Origin: Aureococcus anophagefferens
Lineage: Eukaryota > Sar > Pelagophyceae > Pelagomonadales > Pelagomonadaceae
Reading direction: 5' to 3'
DNA length: 64,000 bases
Assembly (NCBI RefSeq): GCF_000186865.1
Contig: NW_008705590.1
Span: forward strand, 402,341-466,340
In this document: positions 20,771 through 30,663 of the stretch, in pieces
How positions within the stretch are numbered: position 1 is the stretch's first letter
Layout of the letters: each line of letters begins with the position of its first letter
Notes under the pieces: model-generated
Database searches by the model: none
The model's input: only the letters and a program-made list of their open reading frames with translations
What the model was told of the DNA's origin: nothing
Made by a program: the position numbers and the translations under genes

Positions 20771-22102
20771 ATGGCCGACGCCGAGGGGCAGCTTCGGCCG
20801 CCGAGCAAGGCCAGGGTGCAGCCCATCGCCCTGGAGGATGGCCTCCGCGACAACCTCGACCGGCCCGCGCGGCGGCGGAAGCGCGACGCGGCGCTCCACG
20901 CCGCGCGCGTCGCGCTGCCCGTCGTCGAGGCGGCCCTCGTCGGCCTCCCGCGGACGGCGACGACGCTCGCGTGCCAGTGCGCGATCCTCGCGTGCTACAG
21001 CGCCGAGGCCTGCGGCGCCGCCCTCGGCGGCGGCGACCTCGGACCGCTCGCCGTCGCGGCCGCGTCGTGGGCGGCGCTGTTCCTCGCGCCCGGCCTCGCG
21101 GCGCTCCGGGCCGCGCGCGTCGTCGGCGTCGCCGACGCCGTCGAGGCGTCGTCGGCGAACGACGACGTGCGGCGGACGGCCGCCGCCGTGCGCCTCATGA
21201 GCGACAACTTCGCGCGCGAGCTCACGGCGCGGGGCCACGGCGGCCTCGCGCTCTTGTTGCTCCTCGCGCTCGCTCTGTACGTCTTCGGCGCGGCGCTGCA
21301 CACGAGCCTGGGCGACTCCGGCGCGGATCACTTCGCGGAGTGCTCGACGCTGGGGCGGTCCATGTTCACGGCGCTGCGCATCCCCGTCTTCGACGACGTG
21401 GGCATGAGCTTCTTCGTCGAGACCGCGAAGGCCGGCCGGCTCGAGGCCTTCGCCATCTGCTGCCTCGCCGTCGTCGTCGTCGGCTTCGGTGTTTTGAGCG
21501 GGCTGATCGCCATCTTCGGCAACGGCTTCGTCGTCCTCGCCGACGACGACGGCGACGAGAGCGGCGACGAGACGCCCGAGGGCGGCGACGGCGGCGACGC
21601 GCCGGACGAGGCGCCGGGCGCGGCCGCGGCGACGCCGGCGCCGCCGCCGGCCGAGAAGCGGCCGTCGTCGCCGCGCGTCGACAGCTTCAACAGCCGGCGG
21701 CGGCGGCCGCCGTCCTCGCGGAACAACCTCGCGTCCGCGCGGCGCGCGTTCCCGGGCTGGGCCGAGACGGCGACGCCGCGGTTCAACGCCCGGCGGCGGA
21801 GCCGCGCGCAGACCATGGACACGAGCCCCGCGGGCCGCCGGGGCCGCCGGGGCTCCCGCGGCGACGTCGACGTGCAGATCGCCATGCTCCACGCGAAGGT
21901 CGACGCGCTCATCGCGGCGCACGCGGCGCAGACGCCCCCGCGGGATCCCCCGGGCCGGCCGCCGCCGGCGGCGCGCCGCGCGCTGCCGACGCTCCCGAGC
22001 GGCATCTCGAAGACGGCCTTCTCGCCCATCGAGGCGTCGCCCGACGTGCCGGAGCGCGCGCTCGACGAGCCGGAGACGTCGCCCGTCTACGCGATGGCGT
22101 AA
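20771..22102 (+). CDS. Ion-channel pore protein (Ion_trans-like S5-P-S6)
   Basis: 443 residues from ATG 20771 (the frame extends upstream only to a GTG). Three or more hydrophobic segments lie between residues 50 and 120. Next come GLALLLLLALALYVFGAALH (S5-like) and the re-entrant CSTLGRSMFTALRIPVFDD, which resembles the pore helix and filter of voltage-gated Na/Ca channels (FGRSMFTLFQ-type). The S6-like segment is AICCLAVVVVGFGVLSGLIAIFGNGF. The C-terminal third is acidic then Ser/Arg-rich, with a short coiled segment (DVQIAMLHAKVDALIAAHAA). An S4 with regularly spaced arginines is not clear, so voltage sensing is doubtful. It resembles a single-domain EukCat-like channel, but this is inference from one motif region. 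Confidence 0.6.
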   Translation: MADAEGQLRPPSKARVQPIALEDGLRDNLDRPARRRKRDAALHAARVALPVVEAALVGLPRTATTLACQCAILACYSAEACGAALGGGDLGPLAVAAASWAALFLAPGLAALRAARVVGVADAVEASSANDDVRRTAAAVRLMSDNFARELTARGHGGLALLLLLALALYVFGAALHTSLGDSGADHFAECSTLGRSMFTALRIPVFDDVGMSFFVETAKAGRLEAFAICCLAVVVVGFGVLSGLIAIFGNGFVVLADDDGDESGDETPEGGDGGDAPDEAPGAAAATPAPPPAEKRPSSPRVDSFNSRRRRPPSSRNNLASARRAFPGWAETATPRFNARRRSRAQTMDTSPAGRRGRRGSRGDVDVQIAMLHAKVDALIAAHAAQTPPRDPPGRPPPAARRALPTLPSGISKTAFSPIEASPDVPERALDEPETSPVYAMA

Positions 22103-22235
22103 GCATCGGCAGTCGTGTCGGCGGATGGTGGATGCATTCAACTTTCCGGCAACACCCATGCACCATCGACGCGCGCTGTTCACATGAGTTCACGCGCTGC
22201 CGCGGCAAAGCCTGTTGCTCGCATCCTCGTCAATC

Positions 22236-23423
22236 ATGGGCGCCTGTTCCGCTAAAAGCGCGGCCTCGGACCCGAAGAGCGTCGACGAGGTCATCGCCCG
22301 CGTGGTGAAGACCAAGGGCGCGACGCTGGACCTGAGCGCGGCGCCCGCGGGCAGCGACGCGCCCCCGGGGCTCCTGCACCGCTGCGGCCTGAGCCTCGGC
22401 GGCGAGGTGCCCGAGGCCGTCTACGGCGCTTCGTCCGTGACGACCCTGTCGCTCAAGTGCGGCGCGCTGCCGGTGCTGTCGCCGTCGGTCGCGCGGCTCT
22501 CGCGGCTCGCGGTCCTCGACGTCTCGGAGAACGGGCTCGCGTCGCTCCCCGCGGAGCTCGGCGCGCTCGCCTGCCTCGCGACGCTCGACGTCTCGGAGAA
22601 CAAGCTGGCGACGCTGCCCGCGGAGGTCGGGAAGCTCGGGAAGCTGACGACGCTCGTCGCCTTCAAGAACGTCATGACGGCGCTCCCCGACGCGCTCGGC
22701 GACTGCTCGGCGCTCGCGAACCTCAACCTCTACAACAACAAGCTGACGAAGCTGCCCGCGACGCTCGCGAACCTGGAGAACCTCGAGGACGTGAACCTCG
22801 GCGCGAACAAGCTGAAGATGACGCCCAAGCTCGACAAGTGGTCCAAGGTCCGCGAGCTCCGGCTCCACCAGAACAACCTCATCTCCCAGTTCCTGCCGTC
22901 CTTCGCGGGCCTGGCGTCCCTCGAGCTCCTGAAGATCGAGCGGAACCTCGCGCTCTCCGCCTTCCCGGCGCTCGGCGTCCACGCGAAGCTCGAGTCCATC
23001 GAGTGCAACAACTGCTCGCTCGAGGCGCTCCCCGACGCCGCGACGCTCGCCGCGGCGCTGCCCGCGCTCCAGTACCTGACGATCCACGCGAACCGCCTCG
23101 CGGAGCTCCCGGCGCTGGCGCTCCCCGAGCTCACGACGCTCAACGCGGGCTCGAACAAGGCGCTCGCGCGCGTGCCGGACCTCACCGCGTGCCCGAAGCT
23201 CCGCGTGCTCTTCGTCGACGACTGCGCCATCGTCGAGGTCGACGCCGCCAACACGCCGGCGGCCTTCCCGGGCCTCGAGCGGCTCCAGGTCGGCGGCAAC
23301 AAGATGGACGAGCCGGCGAAGGTCCTCGTCGCGAGCTTCGACGGCCTCGTCCGGAGCAACGGCGGCTGGATCCGCGGCGCGGAGCCCCCGGGCGTCATGC
23401 CCCCGCCCGCGCCGCAGCGCTGA
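22236..23423 (+). CDS. Leucine-rich repeat protein, probably membrane-anchored by acylation
   Basis: 395 residues from ATG 22236, starting MGACSAKS: Gly2 and Cys4 suggest N-myristoylation and palmitoylation. About a dozen LRRs run from residue ~70 to ~370 with the LxxLxLxxNxLxxLPxxL pattern of plant/Roco-type intracellular LRRs (e.g. LAVLDVSENGLASLPAELGA, LATLDVSENKLATLPAEVGK, LANLNLYNNKLTKLP). It resembles tubulin-cofactor-E or PIRL-like LRR proteins. No catalytic domain. Likely a protein-interaction scaffold at a membrane. Confidence 0.85.
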   Translation: MGACSAKSAASDPKSVDEVIARVVKTKGATLDLSAAPAGSDAPPGLLHRCGLSLGGEVPEAVYGASSVTTLSLKCGALPVLSPSVARLSRLAVLDVSENGLASLPAELGALACLATLDVSENKLATLPAEVGKLGKLTTLVAFKNVMTALPDALGDCSALANLNLYNNKLTKLPATLANLENLEDVNLGANKLKMTPKLDKWSKVRELRLHQNNLISQFLPSFAGLASLELLKIERNLALSAFPALGVHAKLESIECNNCSLEALPDAATLAAALPALQYLTIHANRLAELPALALPELTTLNAGSNKALARVPDLTACPKLRVLFVDDCAIVEVDAANTPAAFPGLERLQVGGNKMDEPAKVLVASFDGLVRSNGGWIRGAEPPGVMPPPAPQR

Positions 23424-23525
23424 AGCGCCGGTGCCGACCCCGCCAAAAGCGCGAGGCGCCCGCCTGCAGCGCATCCCTCGGTCGTCGTAACTCCCCGCTT
23501 CGTGACAGGAGGGCGGCTTACGCGC

Positions 23526-25130
23526 CTACTCGAGGTCGGCGACGTCGACGACGTCGTCCCCCGCGGCCTCGTCGTCGGACGCGACGCTGAGCTCGTACCG
23601 GTCGTCGTCGTCGTCGTCGGAGCGGTCGAGGAGCGACACGTCGTCGTCGGGGAAGTCCTCGTGGAGGACGCGCGGGCTGAGCCAGAACTCGACGACGAGC
23701 GAGAAGACCTCGACGGGGAAGTCCTTGGCGCCGAAGAGGGCCGCGATCGTGTGGTGGATCTTCAGCGTGGCGCGGTAGGCCTTGGTGCCCGCGTCCGCGC
23801 CGCCGCACGTGTACGCGAAGGCCGCGAAGTAGGGCGTCGACGCCGCGAACGCCGCGCTCGCCTCGTAGCGCGCGCGGCCCGCGAAGACGAGGGCCCGGAG
23901 GCTCGCGAGGGCGGCGCGCTCGGCGGCGCACCAGGCCCCGAGGCCGCCGCGGCGCTCGCAGCCCGCGAGGAACTCGATGCACTCGCGCTGCTCGAGGACG
24001 CGCTCGTCGCAGTTGGCCGCGCCGTGCTTGTGGATCGCGTAGTCGAGCGGCGACCGCGCGCCGGACGGCAGCGCGCGCACGGCGAGGGACGCGCCGGCGC
24101 GGAGGAGCTTGAAGACGCAGCCGAGGTGGCCGTAGCGCGCCGCGAGGAAGATGGGCGTGTGGCCCGCGTTCGCCGTGTGGTCCGGGTCGCAGCCCGGGCG
24201 CCGGAGGAGCGCGGCCATGGCGCCGTCGCAGCCGAAGCGCGCCGCGAGGTAGAGGGGGTCGAAGCCGTCGCAGTCCCGCGCGTGGAGCTCGGCGCCGGCG
24301 TCGAGGAGCGCGTCCACGGCCGCCTCCCGGTCCGCGAGCGCGGCGACGTGGAGCGGCGTGCACCGGCCGCGCCGCGCCGTCGCGACGGGGCCGTAGTGGC
24401 CGTCGGCGTCCGCCGCGTGCGCCGGCGCGTTGGGGTGGTGCAGGCAGAGTGCCAGGAGCCCCATGCGGCCCTTGGCCGCCGCGTAGTGCACGAGCGACAC
24501 GACGTTCGAGTCGAGCTGCGACGCCTTGCGCGCCGTGATCTCGGGCGTCATGCGGGTGGCGACGCAGTACTCGGGCCGGAGCAGGTCGAGGCGCCCGTCG
24601 TCGAAGAGCGCCACGGCGACGGCCTCGCCCCCGGCGACGTTCGGCGACAGCACCGCGCGCGCGAGCGCCGTGAGCGCCGCCGGCTCGTCGTCGCCGAAGA
24701 AGTTCATCCGCCGCGGCCGCGGGTCCGCGCCCCGCGCCAGGAGCTCCCGGACCGTGGCCGCGTCGCCCTCGGCGGCCCGCTGGAGCAGGAGCAGGTGGAG
24801 GTCGTCCTCCGTGGGGCCCACGAGCGAATCGCGTACCTGGGCGGTCGAGGGGGTTTCGAGCGGTTCGCGCGCGCGCGCGCGCGCGCGCCGGGGCGGGGGA
24901 GGGGCGGGGGCGGCGGGGGTCGGGGCGTCTGGGCGGGGGCGGCGCACCTCGTTGTGAGCCGACGCCCCCTCGTCCGAGGACTCGCTGTCTTGGTCGTCGT
25001 CCACTCGTCGGAGCTTTTTTACCCGGTCGACCTCACTTTCCGCGGCGCGGTCGTCGAGGGGGTTCGTTCGCTTCGCATTTATGGTCTGCCCGCTCGGGAG
25101 CCCCCCGGTTTTGGGGGGGTTGTTCTCCAT
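23526..25130 (-). CDS. Ankyrin-repeat protein
   Basis: 534 residues from ATG 25130. The N-terminal ~110 residues are basic/acidic low complexity and include a (CG)n run at ~24870-24888. Four to six ankyrin repeats follow (residues ~125-370: DLHLLLLQRAAEGDAATVRE, TPLHVAALADREAAVDALLD, DPLYLAARFGCDGAMAALLR, TPIFLAARYGHLGCVFKLLR). A C-terminal helical region has HHTIAALFGAKDFPVEVF, and the tail is acidic. The stretch encoding VRRPRPDAPT...STAQ (between GAG|GTGCGC and CAG|GTACGC) is C-rich, in frame, and bounded by GT...CAG with similar flanks, so it could be a retained or optional intron. Partner unknown. Confidence 0.82.
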   Translation of the reverse strand: MENNPPKTGGLPSGQTINAKRTNPLDDRAAESEVDRVKKLRRVDDDQDSESSDEGASAHNEVRRPRPDAPTPAAPAPPPPRRARARAREPLETPSTAQVRDSLVGPTEDDLHLLLLQRAAEGDAATVRELLARGADPRPRRMNFFGDDEPAALTALARAVLSPNVAGGEAVAVALFDDGRLDLLRPEYCVATRMTPEITARKASQLDSNVVSLVHYAAAKGRMGLLALCLHHPNAPAHAADADGHYGPVATARRGRCTPLHVAALADREAAVDALLDAGAELHARDCDGFDPLYLAARFGCDGAMAALLRRPGCDPDHTANAGHTPIFLAARYGHLGCVFKLLRAGASLAVRALPSGARSPLDYAIHKHGAANCDERVLEQRECIEFLAGCERRGGLGAWCAAERAALASLRALVFAGRARYEASAAFAASTPYFAAFAYTCGGADAGTKAYRATLKIHHTIAALFGAKDFPVEVFSLVVEFWLSPRVLHEDFPDDDVSLLDRSDDDDDDRYELSVASDDEAAGDDVVDVADLE

Positions 25131-25551
25131 CTCGGGGGCGGCGGAGCTCCGAGATGCTCAAAACCGCTCGAGCGCCAAGCCGGTTTGTGTCGGCGGATTG
25201 GACGCCTCCGGAGTCGTCCGTCAGGCCTTCCGTCGCATCGCGAGTCGCGTCCCGAGACTCGGACGGTCTTGCCCCTACGCCCCGGCTGTAACGCTCGTCT
25301 CCTACCTGGGCGGATCCCCGGGTTTGGCGTCCCGCGTTTCGCGTTGCGCTCGCGTCACGTCCGGCGGTCCCGCGTGGACCCCGCACTCCCGACGTGCGCC
25401 GCAGGAAGTCCCCGGCAGACCGCGCGCCGACGCACCGAAGCGACCCCGGATAAAAGAGAACGAAAAGCAAATCGAACAACCACACACATTAGAATTTCCG
25501 AGGGTCCGTCGAGCACTTCGGCGGACCGCGCGCCGTCGCCGGGCGCCGTCC
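25131..25551. other. Intergenic region
   Basis: About 420 bp between two minus-strand genes, with a 3' part of somewhat lower GC (25440-25500 is A-rich). A frame on the plus strand is open throughout but has no recognisable protein features and ordinary shadow composition. I see no RNA gene or repeat. Confidence 0.4.
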
Positions 25552-26265
25552 TCACCAAGCGCCCGCGGGCACGGGCGCGTCGAGGCCGTCGAACATGTCG
25601 CGCTTGACGCCCGCCCAGGCGAGGCCGTAGGGCGGCGACAGCATCTGGCCGTTGATCTGGACGCGGTCGACCTCGTGCTTGTAGACGAAGCCCTCGTCGG
25701 TGAGGGAGAAGTAGGACACGGCGTCGACGTGCGTGGGGCGGGCGCCGATCTGGGGCCAGCCCTTCATGGTCCACTCCGAGTACCAGGTCACGATGACGCG
25801 CTTGCCCGCCCAGTCGTAGCGGAGCTTGTACGTCACGGAAACGTCGCGGACCGCGAAGCGCCGGAAGGCGCGCACCATGGCGAAGAACTGCTTGTAGGAC
25901 GCGAGCCCCCGCGCCTGCACGGCCTGGGGGTCGCTGAGCTCGACGTCGTCCGTGTAGATATCCCACTGGAACTCGCGGTCCGCGAATTCCGGGACGTCCA
26001 TGCGGAGCGTGTCGATGCACTTGCCCAGGTTGAGCTCGAACTCGCTCGGCCCCTTCTTCAGCTCCGCGGGGGGCGCCGCCGACGCGTCCCCGCCGAGGAG
26101 GCCGTCGAGCGCCGGCACGTCGCTCGGGATGTCGAGGCAGTCCGGCATGTTGTAGACGCGCTCGACGGCCGCGCAGAGCGGCGCGCGGCGCGTCGCGGCG
26201 CGCGCCGCCGGGGCCACGAGGGCCGAGGCCGCGGGGAGGACGAAGAGGATGGCCGCGGCGATCAT
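25552..26265 (-). CDS. Plastid-targeted SnoaL/DUF2358-like protein
   Basis: 237 residues from ATG 26265 (the frame is open upstream only to a GTG). The leader MIAAAILFVLPAASALVAPA has a hydrophobic core followed by ASALVAP, a bipartite plastid signal. The mature part (~residues 70-200) has the cone-like NTF2 fold pattern of DUF2358/SnoaL-like proteins: FADREFQWDIYTDDVELSDP, then GLASYKQFFAMVRAF, then LRYDWAGKRVIVTWYSEWTM. Such proteins are common in algae and plants, mostly without known activity. No catalytic residues are assigned. Confidence 0.7.
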   Translation of the reverse strand: MIAAAILFVLPAASALVAPAARAATRRAPLCAAVERVYNMPDCLDIPSDVPALDGLLGGDASAAPPAELKKGPSEFELNLGKCIDTLRMDVPEFADREFQWDIYTDDVELSDPQAVQARGLASYKQFFAMVRAFRRFAVRDVSVTYKLRYDWAGKRVIVTWYSEWTMKGWPQIGARPTHVDAVSYFSLTDEGFVYKHEVDRVQINGQMLSPPYGLAWAGVKRDMFDGLDAPVPAGAW

Positions 26266-26440
26266 CGTTTGCCGTGTCTGGTTGGGGTTCACGCAGGTGC
26301 AAGCGACGGCGATCTCGTGGCAACGCACTCGCGAACGAATCGGAGCATCAAGCCGGCATATCGCCGTTCACCATGCAACGTGCGCTCCGGGTTGCAGTAC
26401 AGCATGGGCTGCCTCAATCTCCTTCTGGAGTAATATCCCC

Positions 26441-26488
26441 GATGCAAGATGACCAGAGCTGCAGTAGCGCGATGCGAGATGACCAGAG
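26441..26488 (+). repeat. Short direct repeat spanning a start codon
   Basis: GATGCAAGATGACCAGAGC (26441-26459) recurs at 26470-26488 as GATGCGAGATGACCAGAGC with one difference. Both copies contain an in-frame ATG (26442 and 26471) and encode MQDDQS / MRDDQS, so the duplication also duplicated the possible start. Confidence 0.8.
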
Positions 26489-28061
26489 CACGATCGATGT
26501 CCGCGTCGTGCACTCGAAAAAAGGCGTCATCGTGCGTCGCGGCGCGTCGACGGACACGGCGGAGGTCGCGCGGCTCGAGTGGGGCGCGGCCGTGCGCGTC
26601 GCGCGCGTGGAGGGCGCGCGGGCGCTGCTGGCGCAGCCGACTGCGGGCTGGGTGACCGAACGGCTGCTGCGCGCGCCGGCGCGCGACGCGCCCGCGCGCC
26701 TCGGCGTCGTCCACCACGTCGCCGGCGACCGCGACGCCGCGGCGCCGCGGCCGGCGATCTGCGTCGTGCTCGCCGCGCACGTGTCGAGCGCCGCGCGCCT
26801 CGCGAGCCTCGGCGCCGCCGCGAGGTCCGTCATCGGCGGGCCCTGGCCGCCGGCCTGCCTCGTCGTCGGCTGGTCGTCGGCGCCGCGGTGGCGCGACGCG
26901 ACGCGCGACGCGCTCGCGGCCGCCGCGCGCGACGCCGCGCGCGCGCGCGGCGCGCCGCTCGTGTCCCTCGAGCAGCGGAGGCCGCACAGCCAGTTCGAGC
27001 ACTACGGCGCGCTCGCGGCCGAGGCGGCGCGCTGGTGCGGCGAGGGCTGCTGGTTGCTCTTCCACGACGACGACGACCTGAGCCACCCGCTGCGGGCGCG
27101 GGCCTACGCCGAGGCCGTCGCGTCCGCGCCGGCGGCCGCGCGGACGGTCTGCGCCATGTGGCGCTGCGTGCCGTCGAAGGACTGCGCCGAGGAGCGGTGC
27201 CGCGCGCGGACGCCCGGCGCCGTGGACGCGCTCCTCGCGGAGGGCCTCGCGGAGCGCTGCGGCCGGCCCGTGCGCGATCGGACGGGCGCCGTCGTCGGCG
27301 GCGACGGCATCGAGTACTACCACTGCGCCGTGCGCCCCGCGGAGGTCGCGGCGTTCTGCGCCGGCGCGACGCGCGAGCTCCTCGGGAGCCGCTACGCCGA
27401 CGTGTGCTTCTGTCGCTGGCTGCGCGTCGCGCACGCGGCGCCCGGCGCGTTCGCCATCTTCGAGCCCGAGATGAGCTTCGACGCCTGCTGGCTCTACTAC
27501 TACCAGCGGTCGCCGGGGGACAACCTCAGCCAGACGGTGCGCCCGGACCTCGCCTTCGCGGACGCGCACCTCGAGGACGCGCGGCGGTCGTGCCCGGGGC
27601 TGCCGCGCGAGAGCCTCGCCCACTTCGGGAGCCAGTGGCTCCAGCAGCTCGACCTCTTCTGCATGATCCACGCCCACGGCGCCGGCGACCGCGTGCCCGC
27701 GGGCAAGTTCGTCTTCGGCGCGCTGCAGGTCCTGAACCAGCTCGCGTCCATCGGCTACGGGAGGCCCTCCGGCGGCGCGGTGCTCCTCTGGCTCGGCGCG
27801 CGGACGCTGCCGACGCTCCTGCGCCGCGCGGACGCGCTCGGCGTCCGGTCGGACCCGCCCGCGGCGACGCTCCTGCGCGCCGCCGACGCCGCCGCGGCGC
27901 CGCCGCTCGAGGTCCAGCTCGCGGCGCTCAAGGCGAGGCGCGGCGACGACCGCGCCGAGGACGGGTCCTGGGACGCCAAGCTCGCGCGCTTCCAGGTCAC
28001 GATCCTCGCGCACTGCATCCAGGCCATCCAGAAGCCGCCGAAGAGCCTCGGCCAACGGTAA
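26442..28061 (+). CDS. SH3-like + GT-A glycosyltransferase-like protein
   Basis: 539 residues from ATG 26442 (alternative 26471). Residues ~20-80 resemble a bacterial-type SH3 domain (RVVHSKKGVIVRRGASTDT, then GWVTERLLR). Residues ~100-400 look like a GT-A nucleotide-sugar-binding fold: ICVVLAAHVSSAARLASLGA, then LLFHDDDDLSHPLRARAYAE, where the DDDD run is a DXD-type metal motif. Later there is FEPEMSFDACWLYYYQRS. There is no signal peptide or TM, so a cytosolic or non-classical location. Substrate unknown. It could equally be an unclassified glycosyltransferase-like protein lacking activity. Confidence 0.6.
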   Translation: MQDDQSCSSAMRDDQSTIDVRVVHSKKGVIVRRGASTDTAEVARLEWGAAVRVARVEGARALLAQPTAGWVTERLLRAPARDAPARLGVVHHVAGDRDAAAPRPAICVVLAAHVSSAARLASLGAAARSVIGGPWPPACLVVGWSSAPRWRDATRDALAAAARDAARARGAPLVSLEQRRPHSQFEHYGALAAEAARWCGEGCWLLFHDDDDLSHPLRARAYAEAVASAPAAARTVCAMWRCVPSKDCAEERCRARTPGAVDALLAEGLAERCGRPVRDRTGAVVGGDGIEYYHCAVRPAEVAAFCAGATRELLGSRYADVCFCRWLRVAHAAPGAFAIFEPEMSFDACWLYYYQRSPGDNLSQTVRPDLAFADAHLEDARRSCPGLPRESLAHFGSQWLQQLDLFCMIHAHGAGDRVPAGKFVFGALQVLNQLASIGYGRPSGGAVLLWLGARTLPTLLRRADALGVRSDPPAATLLRAADAAAAPPLEVQLAALKARRGDDRAEDGSWDAKLARFQVTILAHCIQAIQKPPKSLGQR

Positions 28062-28313
28062 CAGACGTGCCTTGTGGGGGCTTAAACACGGCGCCCGTCA
28101 CAACAAAGACACCAGGCTGCCCTTCTGCCTTAGCTTCTGCCGGCACAATCTTAGCACAATCTTCGTCGCGTCCGGGTAAAGGAGCACTGCAACTTGCATC
28201 ATTAATATGTGTCAAAGCATGGAACGCTCGTTAGACAGATAGTCTAGCCCCGACGGCAGCACAAGTGTGGCGTCGATGGGCGCAGCGATGCCGCGGCACA
28301 GCGATAGCATGCG

Positions 28314-30409
28314 ATGAGGGCGGCGATCGTCGCGCTGGCCGCGCTGGCGCGCAGCGCCGGCGGCGAAGCGCCGACGCCGGCGCCGACGCCGGCGCCGCCG
28401 ACGGCGCCGCCGACGGCGCCGGCGCCGACGACGTTTTACCGACCGAGCGCATCGCCGACGGAGGAGTTCTGCGCGCCGCGGCGCATCCGAGATCGGCTCG
28501 AGACGTGCGACGACGCCGCGCGGTACGGCGCCGACTGCCACGCGCTCGAGGTGCACCTCGGCGTCAACTGCGGCGACTGCGCCTGCGTCGCGGACACGAC
28601 GGGCCTCGGCACGGGCTGGACCTTCGGGGCCTACGTCGACGACGCCTGCGAGGACCCGCTCCGCCACTGGGACGGCGACGTCGTCGTCGCCGATCTGCCG
28701 AGCGGCGCGCGGACCTTCGCGAACGACGCCTGCGCGGCGGCGACGTGGTCCGGCACGGCCATCTCCTTCCGCGGCCGCTGCGCGTCCGGCAGCGTCTACT
28801 TCAGGATGTTCGAGGGCGAGGGCTGCAACGCGTCGCGGCCCTACGACGACAGGGACCGCGTCTGGCTCGCGGCGTCGCCGTTCCCGCTGTCGGACGGGAG
28901 CTTCTGCGCGCCCGTGGAGCACGTGGGCTCGGCCTGGGACAACCCCCGCGAGTACCTGCTATTTTCCTGCTTCGACACGCCCGTTCCGACCGCCGCGCCG
29001 ACGTTCGCGCCGACGCACTCGTTCCCGCCGACGGAGGCGCCGACGGTGTCGCCGACGGTCTCGCCCGCGCGCGACCGGCGTCCTTTTGGTCGGGAAAACA
29101 GCAAACAGCGTCATTGTCATAGGCGCCGACGCCGGATCCTACCCTGGCGCCCTCGCCGCTCCCGAGTATGCTACCCACGCCAGAACCGTCGCCGCTGCCC
29201 AGCGAAACGCCGACGTCCGCGCCGACCATCTCGCCGGTCCCGACGCGCTGCCCGATTCCCGCGCCGACGTCCGTGCCCACCACCGGCGGTCCCACGGCGT
29301 GTCCCACTCGCGAGCCGACGTCCGAGCCGACGCGCACGCCGTCGATATCGCCGTATCCGACGACCTACGCGCCATCGCCGGCACCCTCGTACCCTCCGAC
29401 GACGACGGCGCGGCCGACGGCCGCCCCGACGTCGCATCCGACCCCTTCGCCGTCGATGAGCCAGCGGCCCTCCTCGAGCAAACCGAGCTATGAGCCCTCG
29501 CCGGCGCCCTCGACGACGCTGTCGCCGACGCTGTCGCCGACGCTGGGCGCGCCGTCGCTGGGCGCGCCGTCGCCGTGCCCCTCGCCGCTCCCGACGCCCG
29601 CGCCGACCGCGCTCCCGACGAAACGCCAGCTGCGAGGCCTCGCGCTGTTCGTGCGCACCGTCCGGCGACGCTACGGCGTCGGCGTCTTCGTCTTGTTCGG
29701 CGCGGCGGTCAGCATGGCCGCGTGCCTCGCGGGCGCGGTGATGCAGGCGTCGATCCAGCGGCGCGCGGAACGCCGGAAGCGGGACTACGCGATGCCGGCG
29801 ATGCCCGAGTACGCGATGCCCGAGCTGTTCTACCCGCCGCCGGACCTGCGCCGCCTCCAGGAGGCCGAGCGATTGGCCGCGGAGCGGCGCGCGCGCGCGG
29901 CGCCCGAGCCGCCGCCGCCGACGCCGCCGCCGCCGCCGGCGGGCGCGGCCGAGCCCGGGGCCGCGACCGCGCCGGCGCCCCCGGCGCCGCCCCCGCCGAG
30001 CCCGCCGGCGGCGCCCGCGACGCCGCGTCGACCGCGGCGCCGCGACCTCAGCATCGACCCGTCCGCGGACCTCGACTTTTGGGCGCCGCCGACGTACTGG
30101 ACGCCGAAGCGCGGCGGGCGCGGCGACGCGCCGACGACGGTCTTCGTCGTGAAGTCGTCCGTGGCCCAACTGGGATCGCCCAAGGTCGCGCCGTCGCCGC
30201 CGTCCACGCCGTCGAAGCTGCCGCGCCGCGTCGTCGTCACGCCCTCGTCGCGCGGCGGCGGCGTCGGCGGCGTCGCGAGCTCGCCCGCGGCGCCGGAGCC
30301 CGAGACGCCGCGGCGGTCGCCGCCGCGCTTCTTCCGGTCGCCCGTGTCGCCGTCCCGGCTCCGGGGCGACCCCGACCCGGAGCTCGAGCCGCGGCGCCTC
30401 TTCCAATAA
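28314..30409 (+). CDS. Secreted/surface Cys-rich protein with long PT-repeat stalk and one TM helix
   Basis: Exons 28314-29057 and 29123-30409, 676 residues. The start MRAAIVALAALARSAGG is a signal peptide. A short PTPAP linker leads to a ~170-residue Cys-rich globular domain (C..C pairs such as NCGDCACVADTTG). A PT/PS-repeat stalk follows (APTFAPTHSFPPTEAPTVSP...), typical of stramenopile surface proteins. Next are a TM helix GVGVFVLFGAAVSMAACLAG and a basic, Pro-rich cytoplasmic tail. The intron sits inside the PT stalk. An alternative donor at 29046 would drop four residues of the repeat. Probable cell-surface or wall-anchored protein; ligand unknown. Confidence 0.78.
29058..29122 (+). other. 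Spliceosomal intron, 65 bp
   Basis: GTCTCG at 29058, ...GTCATAG ending 29122. Removal joins ...PTEAPTVSPT to APTPDPTLAPSP in phase 0, continuing the PT repeat across two frames. The intron centre is AT-richer (TTTTGGTCGGGAAAACAGC). The donor could also be GTG at 29046 (77 bp). Confidence 0.8.
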
Positions 30410-30499
30410 CATATCCACCGGACATGTAAGCGCGTGCGACGCGACGCCCGTGGGTAAGGAGGACTGGTAGTTGCGGCGCGGGGATGGGAGGCCGGTCCT

Positions 30500-30527
30500 G
30501 GGGTCTGTGTTGTCCCCGGCAGACCCC
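30500..30527. repeat. Small inverted repeat in intergenic region
   Basis: GGGGTCTG (30500-30507) and CAGACCCC (30520-30527) form a perfect 8-bp stem with a 12-nt loop. It lies between convergent genes (ends 30409 and 30664), so it could affect 3' ends; function unproven. Confidence 0.45.
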
Positions 30528-30663
30528 GCGCCGGAGCTCGCGTGCGGAGGCCGGTCAGCCGACTTTTTGGACCAGTTATTTCCTGTTTCAGCATGTTGCT
30601 TTCAATCAAGTTGGCCTTTTGGGCCGTGTCTATGATTTCAAGAGAAGGTTCGTAGGTACGATG

